Shown here in pieces: positions 55,804 to 64,000 of a stretch of 64,000 nucleotides of DNA. The notes beneath the pieces were generated by a model. That model did not search any database and was not told the DNA's origin. It was given only the letters and a program-made list of their open reading frames with translations. This DNA is from Aquisalinus luteolus (GTDB taxonomy: Bacteria > Pseudomonadota > Alphaproteobacteria > Caulobacterales > Parvularculaceae), in assembly GCF_009712425.2 (NCBI RefSeq), contig NZ_VCJR02000002.1, positions 310,001 through 374,000 on the forward strand, written 5' to 3'. Every line of letters starts with the position of its first letter. Position 1 is the first letter of the stretch. A program made the translations under genes and the position numbers.

Positions 55804-56550
55804 ATGCGGCGTAAAATCTGTACCTTCTTGCCATTGGCGACAACAAAACTTCTGGCGGCAGGGGCGGTCATGCTTGTGTCGGGTGCCGGCCCCGCCAATG
55901 CACAGGGTTTTTTCACACCCGATACCTGCAAGGCGACCTTCGAGAAAAACGGATGGACGATAACCGCGTGGCGTGACCACTGGCAGGCCGATGCGATCCG
56001 CGAGGTTGCCCTGCCAAAGGGACTCAAGACCCTCAAGGGAAAGAGCAAGATGAATGTCATCTTTTCCTTCAGATATGATTCCGATGATTTTGGTGACCCT
56101 TGGCTGCAGACCGTCAATGTAATCGTGCCCCAGTTGAAAAGAGGTAAGGAGACCATCGACTGGTCGGAATCGCAAGGTGAAGCAAAGGGGTTTCGATATA
56201 CCGCGCTCTTCGGTGCGGAGGTCACCTATGACGGAGAATATGACTATCTCTCCCCTTACGTACCGATTTATAGCGGCAGCCCGGACAGTGCGACCTTTTC
56301 ACTTCTGGGCACGGTAGAGCGGTCGGAGATGAACAGGGTATTCAGCAATGCGGAAGATGGCGGCAATGTGCGGTTCGTGATCGCCGATAGCGAGACCCTG
56401 CGCGAGTCCGTCCGTGGTTACGACCGCTATGGCGCTAATCAGGAGGATTACGAGAAACACAGCATGATAGTCGTCGAGGACCTTGTCGCCGCAACGGCTT
56501 ATGTGAAACCGGATATGAAGGCAAAATCAGCCGGGCTTACCTGCGGCTAG
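55804..56550 (+). CDS. Secreted hypothetical protein
   Basis: A 248-residue protein with a signal peptide (KLLAAGAVMLVSGAGPANAQ). The mature part has a Cys near the start (DTCKATFEKNGW) and another at the end (LTCG), perhaps a disulfide. A mixed alpha/beta fold with many aromatic residues is likely. No known family. CGGGAGAG precedes the ATG. It lies 91 bases after phaZ on the same strand. Confidence 0.65.
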   Translation: MRRKICTFLPLATTKLLAAGAVMLVSGAGPANAQGFFTPDTCKATFEKNGWTITAWRDHWQADAIREVALPKGLKTLKGKSKMNVIFSFRYDSDDFGDPWLQTVNVIVPQLKRGKETIDWSESQGEAKGFRYTALFGAEVTYDGEYDYLSPYVPIYSGSPDSATFSLLGTVERSEMNRVFSNAEDGGNVRFVIADSETLRESVRGYDRYGANQEDYEKHSMIVVEDLVAATAYVKPDMKAKSAGLTCG

Positions 56551-56650
56551 GCGTCATTCTCTTTACGCAACAACGGGCCGCAGCCTTACAGGCTGAACAT
56601 GAAGGCCTGCCCTTCGACCCGCGCCGCCATCGCAGCGGAGTGATTTCGAT

Positions 56651-57226
56651 CTATTCAGGATTTTCCAGGAGTAAAAGTATCTTCGGCCTGATGGCGAAAG
56701 CGCCGACATAGGGCATGCCGAAGCAGAAAAAATAGAAAACCTGTCTGGCAACGTTGTTTGGCGAGGCGGTTTCTCGCGCATTCAGAACACATGCTGCGGT
56801 GATGGCCAAGCCAAAGAAGCTTCCAGAAGCAATGACATCCACGAAGAGCTTGATCAGGTCTGCCGTATGCTGATCTACAACTACTGGCGAGATGATTGCT
56901 GTCAGTATCCCCATCGCAAAGATCGCCAGGAATACTGAGTTGATTAATCGTGTTCTGAGCTTCACCGAGAAATAATCAATAAAGACGAATGGATAGCACC
57001 AGATCGGGAAAAGAATCAGGTGTTAAATCAGGTCGCGTTCCAGTCCTCGTGACTCCGGATAGGACAATTCTACCAGTCCGGCAAAAAGGCTTGCGATTAT
57101 TGCGTAACCTAAAATCCACATAGGGTGAAGCAGAAGTAATTGCCTCTCCAGGTTGCGCACTCTCCAAAATCCTTTTCGGTAAAAGCTCTTGTGAAAGATG
57201 ATCGGACTATTTTGCCGGGTCAACAA
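56651..57226 (-). pseudogene. Membrane protein gene interrupted by a nonsense codon
   Basis: Two minus-strand reading frames (57023-57226 and 56651-56965) are in the same frame, separated by a single TAA (57023-57025). Read through, they give about 190 residues with around five hydrophobic helices (HPMWILGYAIIASLF, LILFPIWCYPFVFIDYF, LINSVFLAIFAMGILTAI, FFGLAITAACVL, VFYFFCFGMPYVGAFAI). The open 19 codons after the stop also encode membrane-like sequence, so a recent inactivating mutation is likely. The start (TTG 57226) is weak. Composition is AT-richer than the neighbours. Readthrough or a sequencing error is possible. Confidence 0.5.
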
Positions 57227-57359
57227 GGGTAATAGATGGGTGCTTCATTGATCTCAGATAGCCAGGGCCACCACCCATATGAGGGTGTAAGCGTTCACTC
57301 ATCTGTATACGATGCTTTCTGTCTGCATATATCCATGATACTTTCCCTGCGGGAGAGAT

Positions 57360-57698
57360 ATGATGGATATTTTCAGGACTGCCCTTTCAAGTGCCATAGG
57401 GCTTCTTTGCCTGTCTGCGTGCGCAGCGTCGCCTTACGGATATGACTATCGTCAGGCGCAACGCATCGAATGTGCCGCGACGGCGGGCTCGGTCATTGCC
57501 GCCAATAACATGGCCGATGACTTCGAGAGGGCCGCAGGCCGGGACATTGATGCCTATGAAGATTTCGACCGGGAGACACTCTGGACGTCACTGGCCGTTG
57601 CAGGCGTGAGCGCAATCCTGTCAGGGCGGGTGCCTGACGGGGACGATGCTTGCGCCGGGATAAACAGTGCGGGCGATCTGGTCTACAGCCGGTATTGA
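57360..57698 (+). CDS. Small lipoprotein
   Basis: A 112-residue lipoprotein with signal GLLCLSAC (lipobox LSAC). The mature part has a Tyr-rich start (PYGYDYRQAQ) and a second hydrophobic segment (WTSLAVAGVSAILSG). Function unknown. GGGAGAG lies five bases before the ATG. No operon partner; the pirin gene follows at 97 bases. Confidence 0.65.
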   Translation: MMDIFRTALSSAIGLLCLSACAASPYGYDYRQAQRIECAATAGSVIAANNMADDFERAAGRDIDAYEDFDRETLWTSLAVAGVSAILSGRVPDGDDACAGINSAGDLVYSRY

Positions 57699-57795
57699 GG
57701 TCTTAAAGACGCAATAATCAATTCCCTTCCATGCAGGTGGCAAAGCCGCTGTCACAGGCTATCTTGTTGATAAGACAACAGGAAAGATTTGGCTA

Positions 57796-58659
57796 ATGAC
57801 CCGCACCATCGCCCGCCAGCATCCGTCCTATCGCGACGATATCGCGGACCTCGTCACCCGCCGCCCGCTGCCGGGCCAGAAGGTCTCGCAGGTCGACCCG
57901 TTCCTGTTCCTGAACCATCACGGGCCGCAGACCTATCGCCCGGGCAATAACGGCCTGCCCTTCGGCCCGCATCCCCATCGCGGGTTCGAGACGGTGACAT
58001 TCATCCTCGACGGCTCGCTCGCCCATCACGATACGGGCGGCCATGAAAGCATCATCGAGGCTGGCGGCGTGCAGTGGATGACGGCGGGCTCGGGCCTTGT
58101 CCATGCTGAACTGTCGCCCGCCGCCTTCAAGCGCGAGGGCGGGGACATGGAAATCCTGCAGCTCTGGGTCAATTTGCCGTCGAAGCTGAAGATGACCGAG
58201 CCGCGCTATACCGGCGTGCAGGCCGATGGCATCCCCAAGATTCAGGTCGCCGATGGCGAGGGTACGCTGCATCTCGTCTCGGGCGAGTTTGGCGACCAGA
58301 GTGGCCCGGTCGACTCGCTTACCGACGTCTTCATGTCATGGGTCGAGTTGAAGGAGGGCGCGAGCATCACCCTGCCAGCCCCGGCGGCACGCAACATCTT
58401 CTTCTATCTGGTCTCCGGTGCGGCGGAGGTTGCGGGCACCGAGATCAAGGAATGGTATCTCGTCGAATTCAACGGCGATGGGGACGATGTGACGCTGACG
58501 GCCAAGAGCGATTGCCGTTTCCTGTTCGGTCATGCCGACCCGATCGGCGAGCCGGTCGTCGCCCACGGGCCCTTCGTGATGAACACCCATCAGGAGATCA
58601 ACGAGGCGATCCGTGACTATCAGGCCGGCAAGTTCGACCGCCAGCCGATGAACCTCTGA
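57796..58659 (+). CDS. Pirin family protein
   Basis: A 287-residue bicupin. The metal-binding His residues are in GPHPHRGFETVTF and the third in HHDTGGH; VQWMTAGSGLVHAEL is the pirin signature. Bacterial pirins act as quercetinases or regulators of central metabolism; no specific function can be assigned. AGGAAAG precedes the ATG. Confidence 0.92.
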   Translation: MTRTIARQHPSYRDDIADLVTRRPLPGQKVSQVDPFLFLNHHGPQTYRPGNNGLPFGPHPHRGFETVTFILDGSLAHHDTGGHESIIEAGGVQWMTAGSGLVHAELSPAAFKREGGDMEILQLWVNLPSKLKMTEPRYTGVQADGIPKIQVADGEGTLHLVSGEFGDQSGPVDSLTDVFMSWVELKEGASITLPAPAARNIFFYLVSGAAEVAGTEIKEWYLVEFNGDGDDVTLTAKSDCRFLFGHADPIGEPVVAHGPFVMNTHQEINEAIRDYQAGKFDRQPMNL

Positions 58660-58743
58660 TCCTTTCGCTTCCTTCACCTGCCGCCTTGTTGCGACTTCTG
58701 GCCGGGCCGTCTATGTCTGTCTGACCAGAGGAAACCAAGAGCC

Positions 58744-61590
58744 ATGTCCGACAAATCCCCGCAACAGGCATCCCAGAAAGCTCCATTGAAAAAAGGTGAC
58801 AGGCTCTACCTGATCGACGGGTCTGCCTATATTTTCCGTGCCTATCACGCCCTGCCGCCGCTGACCCGCAAGTCCGATGGCGCGCCCGTCGGCGCCGTCT
58901 CCGGCTTCTGCAACATGCTGTGGAAGCTGCTCGCCGACGTGAATGACGATGCGGTGAAAGAGATGGGCACGCCAACCCATTTCGCGGTGATCTTCGATCA
59001 TTCCTCCGAGACGTTTCGCAACGAGATGTATACTGAGTACAAGGCCAATCGCGACGAGCCGCCTGATGACCTGAAGCCGCAATTCGCGATGATCCGCGAT
59101 GCGGTGCGCGCCTTCGGCCTGCCCTGTATCGAGCTGCAGGGCTATGAGGCAGACGACCTGATCTGCACCTATGCACGGCAGGCGGAGCAGCTTGAGGCGG
59201 AGACGATTATCATCTCCTCCGACAAGGACCTGATGCAGCTGATCAGTGAGCATACGATCATGTATGACACGATGAAGTCTCGCCGCATCGGTGTCGACGA
59301 GGTGATCGAGAAATTTGGTGTCGGGCCGGAAAAGATGATCGACATGCAGGCGCTGATCGGCGATTCCGTCGACAACGTGCCAGGCGTGCCCGGCATCGGA
59401 CCGAAGACGGCGGCGCAATTGCTGGAGGAATTCGGCACGCTGGAAAACCTGCTGGAGAATGCAGAGGCGATCAAGCAGAACAAGCGCCGCGAAAGTCTGA
59501 TCGAGCATGCAGACAATGCAAGGCTGTCGAAGAAACTCGTCACGCTGGAATGCAATGTGCCTATCGAGGCTGAGATCGACGACTTCGTCGTTACGCCCTT
59601 CGACCATGCGCGGCTGATCGAATTCCTCGAGGAGATGGAATTCACCACACTGACGAAACGGGTGCGTACAAAGGCGGATCAGGCCGGCGCGGATGTGCCT
59701 GAACCGTCCGCGCCCGCTGCGGCCCCTGCGCCGGACACAAAGCCCATCGACCGGGATGCCTACGAGACCGTCTTCTCGCCTGAACGCCTGCGCGAATGGA
59801 TGGCCCGTACTCGCGAACGCGGCCATCTCGCCGTTGATACCGAAACGACCGGCCTTGACTGCATGACGGCAAGGCTCGTCGGGGTGTGTCTGTCGACCGG
59901 GCCCGGGGAAGCCTGTTACGTGCCGCTGACCCATGGCGGCGAAGGGCTGGCCTTCGATGACGAAGATGTTGGCAAGCAGATGAAGCTGGAGGATGCACTG
60001 GCGATCCTCAAGCCGGTGCTGGAAGATGCCAGTGTGCTGAAGATCGGCCAGAACTTCAAATATGACATGCTGCTCTTGTCGCGCTATGGCATCGATGTCG
60101 CGCCCATCGATGACACGATGCTGATCTCCTATGCGCTTGATTGCGGGATCAACGGCCACGGCATGGACGAGCTGGCCGACAAGCATCTTGGTCACACCTG
60201 TATCAAGTTCACCGACATTGCCGGGACTGGCAAGAAGCAGAAGACGTTCGACCAGCTGGTCATCAAGGAAGCTGCGCCATACGCCGCCGAAGATGCCGAT
60301 GTCACCTTCCGCCTGTGGCAGGCGCTGAAGCCGCGTCTCGTCAGTGAGCGGATGGCAACGCTGTATGCAACGCTGGAGCGACCGATGCCTGCCGTAATTT
60401 CCGCAATGGAGCGCGAAGGTGTGAAGGTCGATTGCGATGTTCTCTCGCGCCTGTCGTCAGAGTTCAACCAGCGCATGGGTGCGCACGAGGCGGCGGCACG
60501 CGAACTGGCAGGGGAGGACTTCAACCTCGGCAGCCCAAAACAGATTTCCGATATCCTGTTCGGCCAGATGGGCCTGCCCGGCGGCAAGAAGACCAAGACC
60601 GGCGCGTGGTCGACCAGCGCCGATGTGCTCGATGATCTCGCCGCGCAGGGCTATGAGATCGCCCGCGAAATCGTCAACTGGCGGCAGCTTTCAAAGCTCG
60701 TCGGCACGTATACGGATGCTTTGCAAAAGGACCTTAACAAGGATACCGGCCGGGTCCACACCAGCTATTCGCTGGCCTCGACCACCACGGGGCGTCTTTC
60801 CTCCAACGATCCGAACCTGCAGAACATCCCGATACGGACGGAAGATGGTCGCAAGATCCGCACGGCGTTCATCGCCGAGGAGGGCAATGTGCTTGTCTCC
60901 GCCGACTACAGCCAGATCGAGCTGCGGCTACTTGCTCATATCGCTGACATCACCTCGCTGAAGCAGGCCTTCTCCGACGGTGTCGACATTCATGCCATGA
61001 CAGCATCTGAAATGTTCGGCGTTCCGATCGCGGGGATGGACCCGATGGTCCGGCGCAAGGCCAAGGCGATCAATTTCGGGATCATCTATGGCATCTCCGC
61101 TTTCGGGCTTGCCAACCAGCTCGGTATTCCGCGCGGTGAAGCCAAGGATTATATCGACGCCTATTTCGAAAAATTCCCCGGTATCCGTCAGTATATGGAC
61201 GACACCAAGAAGACGGCCATGACCCATGGCTATGTCGAGACCGTGTTCGGGCGCAAGACGCACACGCCGAACATCAAGGCGAAGATTCCGGCGCAGAGGT
61301 CCTATGCCGAACGCCAGGCGATCAATGCCCCGATCCAGGGCTCTGCCGCCGACATCATCCGCCGCGCCATGATCCGTATGCCGTATGCGCTGGCGCGTTC
61401 AAAGCTGTCGGCAAGAATGCTGCTGCAAGTCCACGATGAACTGATCTTTGAATGTCCGGCGGACCAGGCCAATGACACGCGTGAACTGGTAAAGCAGGTT
61501 ATGGAGACGGCGTGCGATCCGGTCCTGAAGATCAGCGTCCCGCTGGTGGTCGAAACCGGCGCCGGGCTGAACTGGGACGAGGCGCACTAA
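58744..61590 (+). CDS. polA: DNA polymerase I
   Basis: A 948-residue polymerase with all three activities visible. The N-terminal 5'-3' exonuclease (DGSAYIFRAYHALPPLT, SSDKDLMQLI, PGVPGIGPKTAAQLL) is followed by a 3'-5' proofreading domain with intact DTETTGLD, NFKYDM and AAEDADVTF, and the polymerase domain with VSADYSQIELRLLAH (A), RRKAKAINFGIIYG (B) and LQVHDELIFE (C). It does repair synthesis and Okazaki fragment maturation. AGAGGAAA precedes the ATG. Confidence 0.97.
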   Translation: MSDKSPQQASQKAPLKKGDRLYLIDGSAYIFRAYHALPPLTRKSDGAPVGAVSGFCNMLWKLLADVNDDAVKEMGTPTHFAVIFDHSSETFRNEMYTEYKANRDEPPDDLKPQFAMIRDAVRAFGLPCIELQGYEADDLICTYARQAEQLEAETIIISSDKDLMQLISEHTIMYDTMKSRRIGVDEVIEKFGVGPEKMIDMQALIGDSVDNVPGVPGIGPKTAAQLLEEFGTLENLLENAEAIKQNKRRESLIEHADNARLSKKLVTLECNVPIEAEIDDFVVTPFDHARLIEFLEEMEFTTLTKRVRTKADQAGADVPEPSAPAAAPAPDTKPIDRDAYETVFSPERLREWMARTRERGHLAVDTETTGLDCMTARLVGVCLSTGPGEACYVPLTHGGEGLAFDDEDVGKQMKLEDALAILKPVLEDASVLKIGQNFKYDMLLLSRYGIDVAPIDDTMLISYALDCGINGHGMDELADKHLGHTCIKFTDIAGTGKKQKTFDQLVIKEAAPYAAEDADVTFRLWQALKPRLVSERMATLYATLERPMPAVISAMEREGVKVDCDVLSRLSSEFNQRMGAHEAAARELAGEDFNLGSPKQISDILFGQMGLPGGKKTKTGAWSTSADVLDDLAAQGYEIAREIVNWRQLSKLVGTYTDALQKDLNKDTGRVHTSYSLASTTTGRLSSNDPNLQNIPIRTEDGRKIRTAFIAEEGNVLVSADYSQIELRLLAHIADITSLKQAFSDGVDIHAMTASEMFGVPIAGMDPMVRRKAKAINFGIIYGISAFGLANQLGIPRGEAKDYIDAYFEKFPGIRQYMDDTKKTAMTHGYVETVFGRKTHTPNIKAKIPAQRSYAERQAINAPIQGSAADIIRRAMIRMPYALARSKLSARMLLQVHDELIFECPADQANDTRELVKQVMETACDPVLKISVPLVVETGAGLNWDEAH

Positions 61591-61599
61591 CCTCGCTAC

Positions 61600-62772
61600 C
61601 TATTCCGGCGTACTCGTGTTCTCGCTGAGCAGGATACGGATCGTCTCATAGGCGAGGCCGCGCTGGTTGTAGATATTGTTCATGTCGACGCCACCGACAT
61701 TGCTGACGAGGTTGAACGTATAGCCGTCCTGTGGGCGCACGATGTTGGCATTGTGGATCGCGCCGATATGGCCCTGCCGCTCCACGGTCATCAGCCACTC
61801 GCCTTCGCCCGTCGAATAGGGGAATACCCAGTGCCCGGCGCCAGCATAGCCGATGGCACCATCGCCGCGCAGCCACTCATCGCGGATCGAATCGAAGAGC
61901 GGCGCCTCGATGATCGCATTGTTCCATATCGCCATGTCGCGCGGGGTCGAAAGACCGCCACCGGCAGCGGTGACATAGAGCGGATAGTCCTCCCGCTCAT
62001 AGGTCTCGCCGTCGCGCACATAACCGACCATCATGCCGTCGGGTCGTATAGCGGCAGCGACCATGCCGGACGCCGTCATGCCAAGGGGCTCATGCAGTTC
62101 CTCAGCCAGCAGTTCGGCGAAGGGCTTGCCGGTCACCTGCTCAAGCACGGCCTGTAACACCATCGTGTCGGTATTCTTGTAATAAAACTCCGTACCCGGG
62201 TCATCGGACTGCGGCAGGGAGCATACGAAAGCGGCAAAGGGCGCGGCGGGACCATATAGAATACCGGTGTCGGTAATCGCCCGGTTGAACTCGTCATCCC
62301 GTACGAGGCCACTGGTATGGGACATCAGCTGGCGCAGTGTCGCGCTGCCCTGAGGCAGGGGGCAGGTCTCGCCCAGATACTGGTTTGCCGTGTTGTCGAG
62401 ATCGATGACGCCCCTCTGGGCAAGCAGGAACACAACAGCGCTTGTCCACTGCTTGGTCACCGATGCAATCGGGAAAGGCACGTCGATGCCATGCTCCAGC
62501 CCTGCTTCGATGTCGGCAAAGCCATAGCCTTTGGCGAACATCAATTCGCCATGATGCGTAACGATGACATGGCCCATAAAGCCGTTTTCTTCCATGGCGC
62601 GGGTGAAGACGGCGTCCAGTTGCTCCGCTTTGGTAGCGCCCTGAATATCGGCAGCCGCACGCGCCTGCTGCTCACCGACGATACGGCCTTCATCGGGTAC
62701 CTTGTCTTCCGTGCAGGCAGAAAAGCCGAAGCAGAGTGTCCCCACGATTAGCAGGCAACGACGCAGTGACAT
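61600..62772 (-). CDS. Serine hydrolase, beta-lactamase class C-like lipoprotein
   Basis: A 390-residue lipoprotein (lipobox FSAC). The SxxK motif is SVTK in FPIASVTKQWTSAVVF, and YYKNTD supplies the Tyr-x-Asn; a KTG-like HIG/HxG segment (QGHIGAIHN) follows. This matches the Beta-lactamase (PF00144) fold of DD-peptidases and esterases; resistance activity should not be assumed. AAGGAGAG precedes the ATG. It is convergent with polA. Confidence 0.88.
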   Translation of the reverse strand: MSLRRCLLIVGTLCFGFSACTEDKVPDEGRIVGEQQARAAADIQGATKAEQLDAVFTRAMEENGFMGHVIVTHHGELMFAKGYGFADIEAGLEHGIDVPFPIASVTKQWTSAVVFLLAQRGVIDLDNTANQYLGETCPLPQGSATLRQLMSHTSGLVRDDEFNRAITDTGILYGPAAPFAAFVCSLPQSDDPGTEFYYKNTDTMVLQAVLEQVTGKPFAELLAEELHEPLGMTASGMVAAAIRPDGMMVGYVRDGETYEREDYPLYVTAAGGGLSTPRDMAIWNNAIIEAPLFDSIRDEWLRGDGAIGYAGAGHWVFPYSTGEGEWLMTVERQGHIGAIHNANIVRPQDGYTFNLVSNVGGVDMNNIYNQRGLAYETIRILLSENTSTPE

Positions 62773-62798
62773 GAAACTCTCCTTGGCTCGACTGATTG

Positions 62799-63707
62799 TC
62801 AGCTTAGGCCGCCTGAAGCGATATCGGCAAGGCGTTTGAGAATAACGGGGCGGGCGCGGGCGAGGCCCTTGTAGGCAGCTTGCGCCTCTGTCATCGCGTT
62901 CAGCTGATCATGCATCCCCTGAGCCAGTGCTGCGGCGTTACGGTGATGGGCGAGGGCGCCCAGCGGGTCGAGGCCGATCTTGATCGTGAACACAATAAGC
63001 CCGGTTTGCGGCAGGCGGCGCACGGTCTGACGTTCTGTCCGTATGCTGAGGTGGTCGAGCGGATCGCCGCCGGTATCGAGCCATGCATCATGGCTGTGTG
63101 GTTGCGGGCGATGCAGGGCGTTGCCTTCATCAAGCGACCAGTTCATGCGCCAGAGTATCTGGTTGTCCGGCAGGCGCGTGAAGAGCCGGTTCACGCGTGG
63201 TGCGAGGTCGCCCTTGTAATCCGGAACCGGTCCGTGCACGGCCTCCAGTGGTTTGCCGATCTTGTCGGCCAGTCGCCAGGAAGACGGGAAGCCCAGGCAG
63301 GCGGCTGCAAGTTCGTGAGTGCCGTCATCGCGCGGACGGATCAGACAAAAATCCTCCTGCACCAGCCGCCCGGCAAGGGCGAGGGGTGCGTCGGCGAAGT
63401 CAGCGACGGTGTAGGTGACGCCCATCGGCTTGATGGTGATGATGTCGCCATCGCTTTCATAGAGATGGGGAAAGGTGTGGGGCAGGTGCTTCCTCAGCAG
63501 GTCGAGCAGTTCGGATTCCGCCGTGTGCATCCCGTCGGTCGTTCGATAGACGGCCGCGGGACGCTGCGTCAGCAAGCGATCTTTTTGCAGCAGGTGATCG
63601 GTCATGTGATCATCCTGCTCGATCCAGTCTTCCTCCGCACACGGCGCCAGACCCATGGTAAAGGGCAGGGCAGTGCCGTCATAGGGCGTGTGGCGGAAGG
63701 CGGTCAT
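62799..63707 (-). CDS. DUF3445 (HODM-like haem oxidative demethylase)
   Basis: A 302-residue protein with DUF3445 features (ACLGFPSSWRLADKIG, VHGPVPDY, RMNWSLDEG). This family contains haem-dependent oxidative N-demethylases of fungi. A role in amine oxidation is inferred from the family only. It lies 26 bases upstream of the serine hydrolase on the same strand and may share its transcript. Confidence 0.85.
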   Translation of the reverse strand: MTAFRHTPYDGTALPFTMGLAPCAEEDWIEQDDHMTDHLLQKDRLLTQRPAAVYRTTDGMHTAESELLDLLRKHLPHTFPHLYESDGDIITIKPMGVTYTVADFADAPLALAGRLVQEDFCLIRPRDDGTHELAAACLGFPSSWRLADKIGKPLEAVHGPVPDYKGDLAPRVNRLFTRLPDNQILWRMNWSLDEGNALHRPQPHSHDAWLDTGGDPLDHLSIRTERQTVRRLPQTGLIVFTIKIGLDPLGALAHHRNAAALAQGMHDQLNAMTEAQAAYKGLARARPVILKRLADIASGGLS

Positions 63708-63758
63708 CCAGTATCTCTAACACATGCGCGATGGTGCACTTAAGAGTTTTCCGCCAAG

Positions 63759-63798
63759 TGCCTGCAAGGCAGACTTTGCCTTACAGGCATGTCTGCCA
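63759..63798. repeat. REP-like hairpin repeat, copy 2
   Basis: TGCCTGCAAGGCA (63759-63771) and TGCCTTACAGGCA (63777-63789) form a hairpin with one mismatch and a five-base loop, followed by TGTCTGCCAA. The stem and the flank match the element at 18618-18662. Confidence 0.65.
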
Positions 63799-63814
63799 AT
63801 TGTTCCATCCCCTT

Positions 63815-63842
63815 CAAAAAAGCCCGCACAATGGCGGGCTTT
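63815..63842 (-). terminator. Terminator of the M48 protease gene
   Basis: On the minus strand AAAGCCCGC and GCGGGCTTT (63834-63842 and 63819-63827) form a perfect stem, then TTTTTTGAAGG. It ends the minus-strand gene entering from the right edge. Confidence 0.8.
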
Positions 63843-63876
63843 CCGACAAGTCATTTCAGATCGACTATCCCGTCGA

Positions 63877-63999
63877 CTATCCCCATGGCCCGCGCTGTGT
63901 CTGCGGGGCTTCCTCGCTATAGGCCGGTGTCTGTCCCATGGAGCGGGCGAGCTCGACCAGCCGGTCGATGCGGTTCTGCGTGCCCGGGTGGGTGGAGAA
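63877..63999 (-). CDS. M48-family zinc protease, C-terminal fragment
   Basis: Minus-strand frame open from the right edge to TAG at 63877-63879, about 40 residues. The segment FSTHPGTQNRIDRLVELAR is typical of the C-terminus of M48 proteases (HtpX/Ste24-like, ending FSTHPPTEERI...). The catalytic HExxH is outside the window. The tail (EEAPQTQRGPWG) is unremarkable. A terminator follows the stop. Confidence 0.75.
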   Translation of the reverse strand, partial: FSTHPGTQNRIDRLVELARSMGQTPAYSEEAPQTQRGPWG

Positions 64000-64000
64000 C

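Noticed and set aside
56581-56595. Third REP-like copy
   Set aside because: Only the 11-base core GCCTTACAGGC is shared; arms and flank differ.
58711-60195. 494-codon minus-strand frame
   Set aside because: Antisense of polA.
63861-63884. Tandem TCGACTATCCC repeat
   Set aside because: Two copies of an 11-12-base unit at the end of the M48 gene; too short to call a repeat element.

Overview
The window is chromosomal DNA from a high-GC alphaproteobacterium. Several conserved alphaproteobacterial neighbourhoods point there: miaB-phoH-ybeY-corC-lnt-XRE-metK-trmB, tsaE-amgK-murU-addB-addA-trxA, rimP-nusA-ylxR-infB, and regA/regB beside senC. A LOV/HWE light-sensor kinase, an mmcB gene, an EcfG-type promoter, a GTTC-N7-GTTC LexA box and an intracellular PhaZ fit the same class. 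A free-living aerobe near the Caulobacterales, Hyphomonadales or Parvularculales is my inference; no rRNA or other species marker is present.

Layout. 1-10 kb: a gene fragment, a lipoprotein metalloprotease, pyrF and nth (translationally close), several envelope or secreted proteins of unknown role, a 51-residue membrane peptide, a zf-CHCC protein, an ABC ATPase without a permease and a GGG-repeat GIN-domain protein. 10-21 kb: a PlsC-like acyltransferase, rph and hrcA separated by a hybrid histidine kinase, a LovK-like kinase, a DUF305 membrane protein behind an EcfG-type promoter, a small AT-richer HTH cassette, a YbdG-type mechanosensitive channel, bfd-bfr and a glycosyltransferase. 20.7-29.4 kb: the miaB-to-trmB cluster (tRNA modification, ribosome maturation, lipoprotein acylation, SAM synthesis). 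29.5-36.3 kb: an OafA-type acyltransferase and the rimP-nusA-ylxR-infB operon. 36.3-47.2 kb: DUF962, trxA, addAB, murU, amgK and tsaE on the minus strand, with a divergent [2Fe-2S] ferredoxin and SOS-type mmcB. 47.2-64 kb: an M16 protease, a TfoX-like protein, a methyltransferase, RegA/RegB with SenC, PhaZ, a nonsense-interrupted membrane gene, small lipoproteins, pirin, polA, a serine hydrolase, a DUF3445 protein and the end of an M48 protease.

How the genes fit together. Most of the window is housekeeping. DNA repair is well represented (nth, addAB, polA, mmcB with a LexA site overlapping its start codon). Redox and light sensing is represented by RegBA-SenC and the LOV kinase, the latter adjoining what looks like a general-stress promoter. 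AmgK and MurU make the anomeric-sugar peptidoglycan recycling pathway.

Unusual material lies mainly between genes. There is a cruciform or three-way-junction sequence at 47345-47417, a dispersed hairpin repeat in two copies (18618-18662 and 63759-63798), a long imperfect inverted repeat at 18522-18606, a palindromic operator in front of the HTH gene, and structured DNA upstream of metK. I found no CRISPR array, no transposase, no tRNA or rRNA, and no clear undescribed multi-gene system.
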